Source of the DNA: an uncultured Eubacteriales bacterium
GTDB lineage: Bacteria > Bacillota > Clostridia > Oscillospirales > Acutalibacteraceae
Assembly (NCBI GenBank): GCA_900319655.1
Contig: ONPH01000045.1
Span: 1-8,532 of the forward strand
Length of the DNA stretch: 8,532 nt
Direction: 5' to 3'
The notes beneath the pieces were generated by a model. The model did not search any database, had not been told where the DNA came from, and saw only the letters and a list, made by a program, of their open reading frames with translations. The translations under genes and the position numbers were made by a program. Positions 6,615 to 8,532 of the stretch are shown in pieces; the first letter of the stretch is position 1; each line of letters starts with the position of its first letter.

Positions 6615-6655
6615 GAGCCTTTAAAGGCTCCCCCGCAAGCGGTGGAGGCTTTAAA
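6615..6655. repeat. TTTAAAGGCTCCCCC palindromic repeat, copy 2, with joined element end
   Basis: The arms at 6620-6636 (TTTAAAGGCTCCCCCGC) and 6639-6655 (GCGGTGGAGGCTTTAAA) pair at all but two positions. The left side is extended by GAGCC, so 6615-6630 is a perfect 16-base palindrome, GAGCCTTTAAAGGCTC. That looks like the right end of one element fused to the left end of another at a shared TTTAAA. It sits in the presumed leader, 43 bases before the start codon at 6699. Confidence 0.75.
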
Positions 6656-6698
6656 TGGTTTTCGTTAATTGTTAATTCGAAAGAATGGAGGAAAAATT

Positions 6699-8532
6699 AT
6701 GAAAACAAAGATAAAACGCCACTCACATGCTGTTTTGTCGGTAGTTTTGGCAGTCTGCATGGTACTTTCGTGCATGACGGTCGGCATTATCGCCACCGAC
6801 GCGGCAAAGGTGACAGACCAGGGCACGGTCGGCGCGTCAACCGACACTCAGCCTGCCACAGATGAAGGCGCGGCTCTTGACAACGACGAAACAGCCGACC
6901 TCAGCGAATCGGGCGAAGGCGCTCTCGGCGCAAACCTCGACGAGGATTCACCCCTCGGCGCGGCGAATGTATATTACGTAAAGGGAACATTTAACGAGTG
7001 GGGCAATAGCCATAATTTCAACGCAATAACCAAAAAGGTTTCAATCACCCTTGAGGCAAATAAAGAATATAAATTTAAGATTTACAGCTCATACGGCAAT
7101 GGCAAGTGGTACGGCGCTAGCAAGACGTATACTGCTACGGACAGCGAGTATTATTTTAAAACAACTGAAGGTAACGCTACCTTAAAAACTACTTATGCCG
7201 GAGAGTATATTTTTACTCTTAAACGTGAGGATAACAACGACGGCGCTGTTGCGATTGCGGTTACCTATCCTGCAGCTGCAAAGACCTACACAATTTCAAA
7301 GGCTTCAACAAACAACGGCTCGTTTACGGTAAGCAGAACAACTGCTACGGCAGGAACAAGCATTGATATTACCGCAAATCCTAACCGCGGTTATCAGGTA
7401 GACGCGGTTTCTGTGACAGGCGTCGCAGCTGTAAGCGGTTCGGGTGATAACCGTTACTTTACCATGCCCTCGCGGAACGTAACCGTTTCGGTAACGTTTA
7501 AGACTGCGACTGCGTACAACATCACGGCACAGGTTACTCAAGGCTCAGGTAGTATAACGCTTACGCTTACATCCGGCGGAACAACTGTTGGAGCTGTAAC
7601 AACCTCCGGAACAGCGGCGTCAACAATTAAAGCGTATTCCGGAGAGACTCTTAAGGTTACAGCTTCCGCAGCGTCGGGTTATGAGCTTAGTACACTTACA
7701 CGCGGAGGAAATTCTATTTCATCAGGTGAAAGTTCTGAAGTTACGAATGCTACAGAAGTAGTTGCCACATTCTCAAAAAAGTCCAATCTTCCCGCTAACC
7801 AGTACACTGCGAAGCTTGGCAGCTCAACCGCTTCAAACGACAATCTTTATACAAAGATTTCAGCTTCATTCTATGATTACTATACTAATGATGAGGTTAA
7901 CGGAAGCTGGTATAGCAGCATTGATGATAAAGCGGCTATGATTTCCACACCTTATAACCGTGATCCCTACGGTTATTTCAACCAAGCATTGTCTGTTTAC
8001 GCAAAAAAGAACACATTAACACGTCCTATGTATTTTGGTGCGTTTACTTTTGCAAGTAATTATTGGGAAGGTGGAAATGACGAGGCTTATCATGACTATG
8101 GCTACTACGGAGATTCAAGTTATTATAAAGGTCATTTGATTAATGACTCAAACTGGCTGGGCGGAAGTACAAAGGCTCTTCCCGGTCTTGCGGGTAAAAC
8201 ACTTGCTGACGGAACAATTCATTACTATGCAAGCGGCACAAATGAAAACGGCGCGGCAATGGCAATGTTTGATAAGGATTGGCTCACAACTCGTGCGACC
8301 GATACCGGAGTAACTACTGATGGTTATAGAGTGTATTTCGATCCCGGTATTTGGGGAAGTTATAACACACCAACATTTTACGCTGAAGTAAATAATGGCG
8401 GAAATAATTTTAATTATAAACAATTATCGCGTGATACTAATGGAACATTATATTATGATTGCTCTGGTTTTACTACTTGGAATAAAATCTATTTTATGGT
8501 TTATGAAAATGGTTTGTTTTCAAAAAAAATAG
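6699..8532 (+). CDS. Large secreted modular surface protein, probable carbohydrate-binding, 3' end outside window
   Basis: The frame is open from ATG 6699 to the right edge (611 complete codons) with no stop. GGAGG at 6687-6691 lies 7 bases upstream. Residues 1-36 are a signal peptide: basic MKTKIKRHSH, hydrophobic core to IIA, and likely cleavage around ATDAA. Residues 37-89 are an acidic Asp/Glu/Gly/Ala-rich linker. Residues 90-190 (VYYVKGTFNEWG..., then KFKIYSS and GKWYG) resemble a glycogen/starch-binding beta-sandwich of the CBM48/SusE type. Residues 197-268 and 273-358 look like two bacterial beta-repeat domains (ANPNRGYQVDAVSVTG and ASAASGYELSTLTRGG). Residues 365-530 hold FYDYYTNDEV and MYFGAF, recalling secreted Ruminococcus proteins. 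Residues 545-611 (VYFDPGIWGSYNTPTFYAEV) may be a CBM26-like module. A cell-wall anchor or enzyme domain could follow outside the window. The domain assignments are by eye; the exact role is not known. Confidence 0.9.
   Translation, partial: MKTKIKRHSHAVLSVVLAVCMVLSCMTVGIIATDAAKVTDQGTVGASTDTQPATDEGAALDNDETADLSESGEGALGANLDEDSPLGAANVYYVKGTFNEWGNSHNFNAITKKVSITLEANKEYKFKIYSSYGNGKWYGASKTYTATDSEYYFKTTEGNATLKTTYAGEYIFTLKREDNNDGAVAIAVTYPAAAKTYTISKASTNNGSFTVSRTTATAGTSIDITANPNRGYQVDAVSVTGVAAVSGSGDNRYFTMPSRNVTVSVTFKTATAYNITAQVTQGSGSITLTLTSGGTTVGAVTTSGTAASTIKAYSGETLKVTASAASGYELSTLTRGGNSISSGESSEVTNATEVVATFSKKSNLPANQYTAKLGSSTASNDNLYTKISASFYDYYTNDEVNGSWYSSIDDKAAMISTPYNRDPYGYFNQALSVYAKKNTLTRPMYFGAFTFASNYWEGGNDEAYHDYGYYGDSSYYKGHLINDSNWLGGSTKALPGLAGKTLADGTIHYYASGTNENGAAMAMFDKDWLTTRATDTGVTTDGYRVYFDPGIWGSYNTPTFYAEVNNGGNNFNYKQLSRDTNGTLYYDCSGFTTWNKIYFMVYENGLFSKKI

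Noticed and set aside
8148..8423. A 91-codon minus-strand open frame inside the surface protein
   Set aside because: It overlaps the well-supported plus-strand frame, lacks a ribosome binding site and shows no recognisable domain.

Overview
The window looks like a low-to-mid GC Gram-positive gut-type bacterium of the Clostridia, most likely Ruminococcaceae/Oscillospiraceae. This is inferred from the clostridial-type V-ATPase proteins, strong GGAGG-type ribosome binding sites, the short GC-rich palindromic repeats, and a Ruminococcus-style secreted modular protein. No 16S or other taxonomic marker is present, so the placement is tentative.

Positions 2-5928 hold a compact, one-direction V-type (A/V-type) ATPase operon in the order I (3' end only), K, F, E, A, B, D, with gaps of about 9-30 bases. 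I and K form the membrane motor (stator and rotor ring). A and B form the nucleotide-binding A3B3 head. D and F form the central shaft, and E belongs to the peripheral stalk. Subunit C (the d-type socket) and the E-partner subunit (G/H) are not in the window and would have to lie upstream or elsewhere. The most unusual point is in subunit A: the normally invariant catalytic glutamate of the GERGNEM motif reads as alanine (GARGNEM), while the Walker A Lys/Thr, the ADSTSRW motif and the subunit B arginine finger are intact.

Positions 5929-6698 are a 770-base intergenic region with no convincing gene. It starts with three hairpins in a row (a likely terminator, a 42-base palindromic repeat, and a strong terminator with a T tract). 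An AT-rich stretch follows, containing a near-consensus sigma-A promoter (TTGAAA-17-TATAAT with an extended -10). After that comes a group of three unrelated palindromic repeats: a TGTAGGGGCGG element, a CTGACGR tandem/inverted repeat, and a second TTTAAAGGCTCCCCC element.

From 6699 to the right edge, one open frame runs off the window. It encodes a secreted, modular, probably cell-surface protein: signal peptide, acidic Ala/Asp/Glu/Gly-rich linker, a starch/glycogen-binding-like beta-sandwich, two beta-rich bacterial repeat domains, then Tyr/Gly/Asn-rich modules. GC content falls steeply along this gene, from 62% in one 60-base line near the start to 20% in one near the edge. No functional link between the ATPase operon and the surface protein can be seen; they appear to be separate transcription units.
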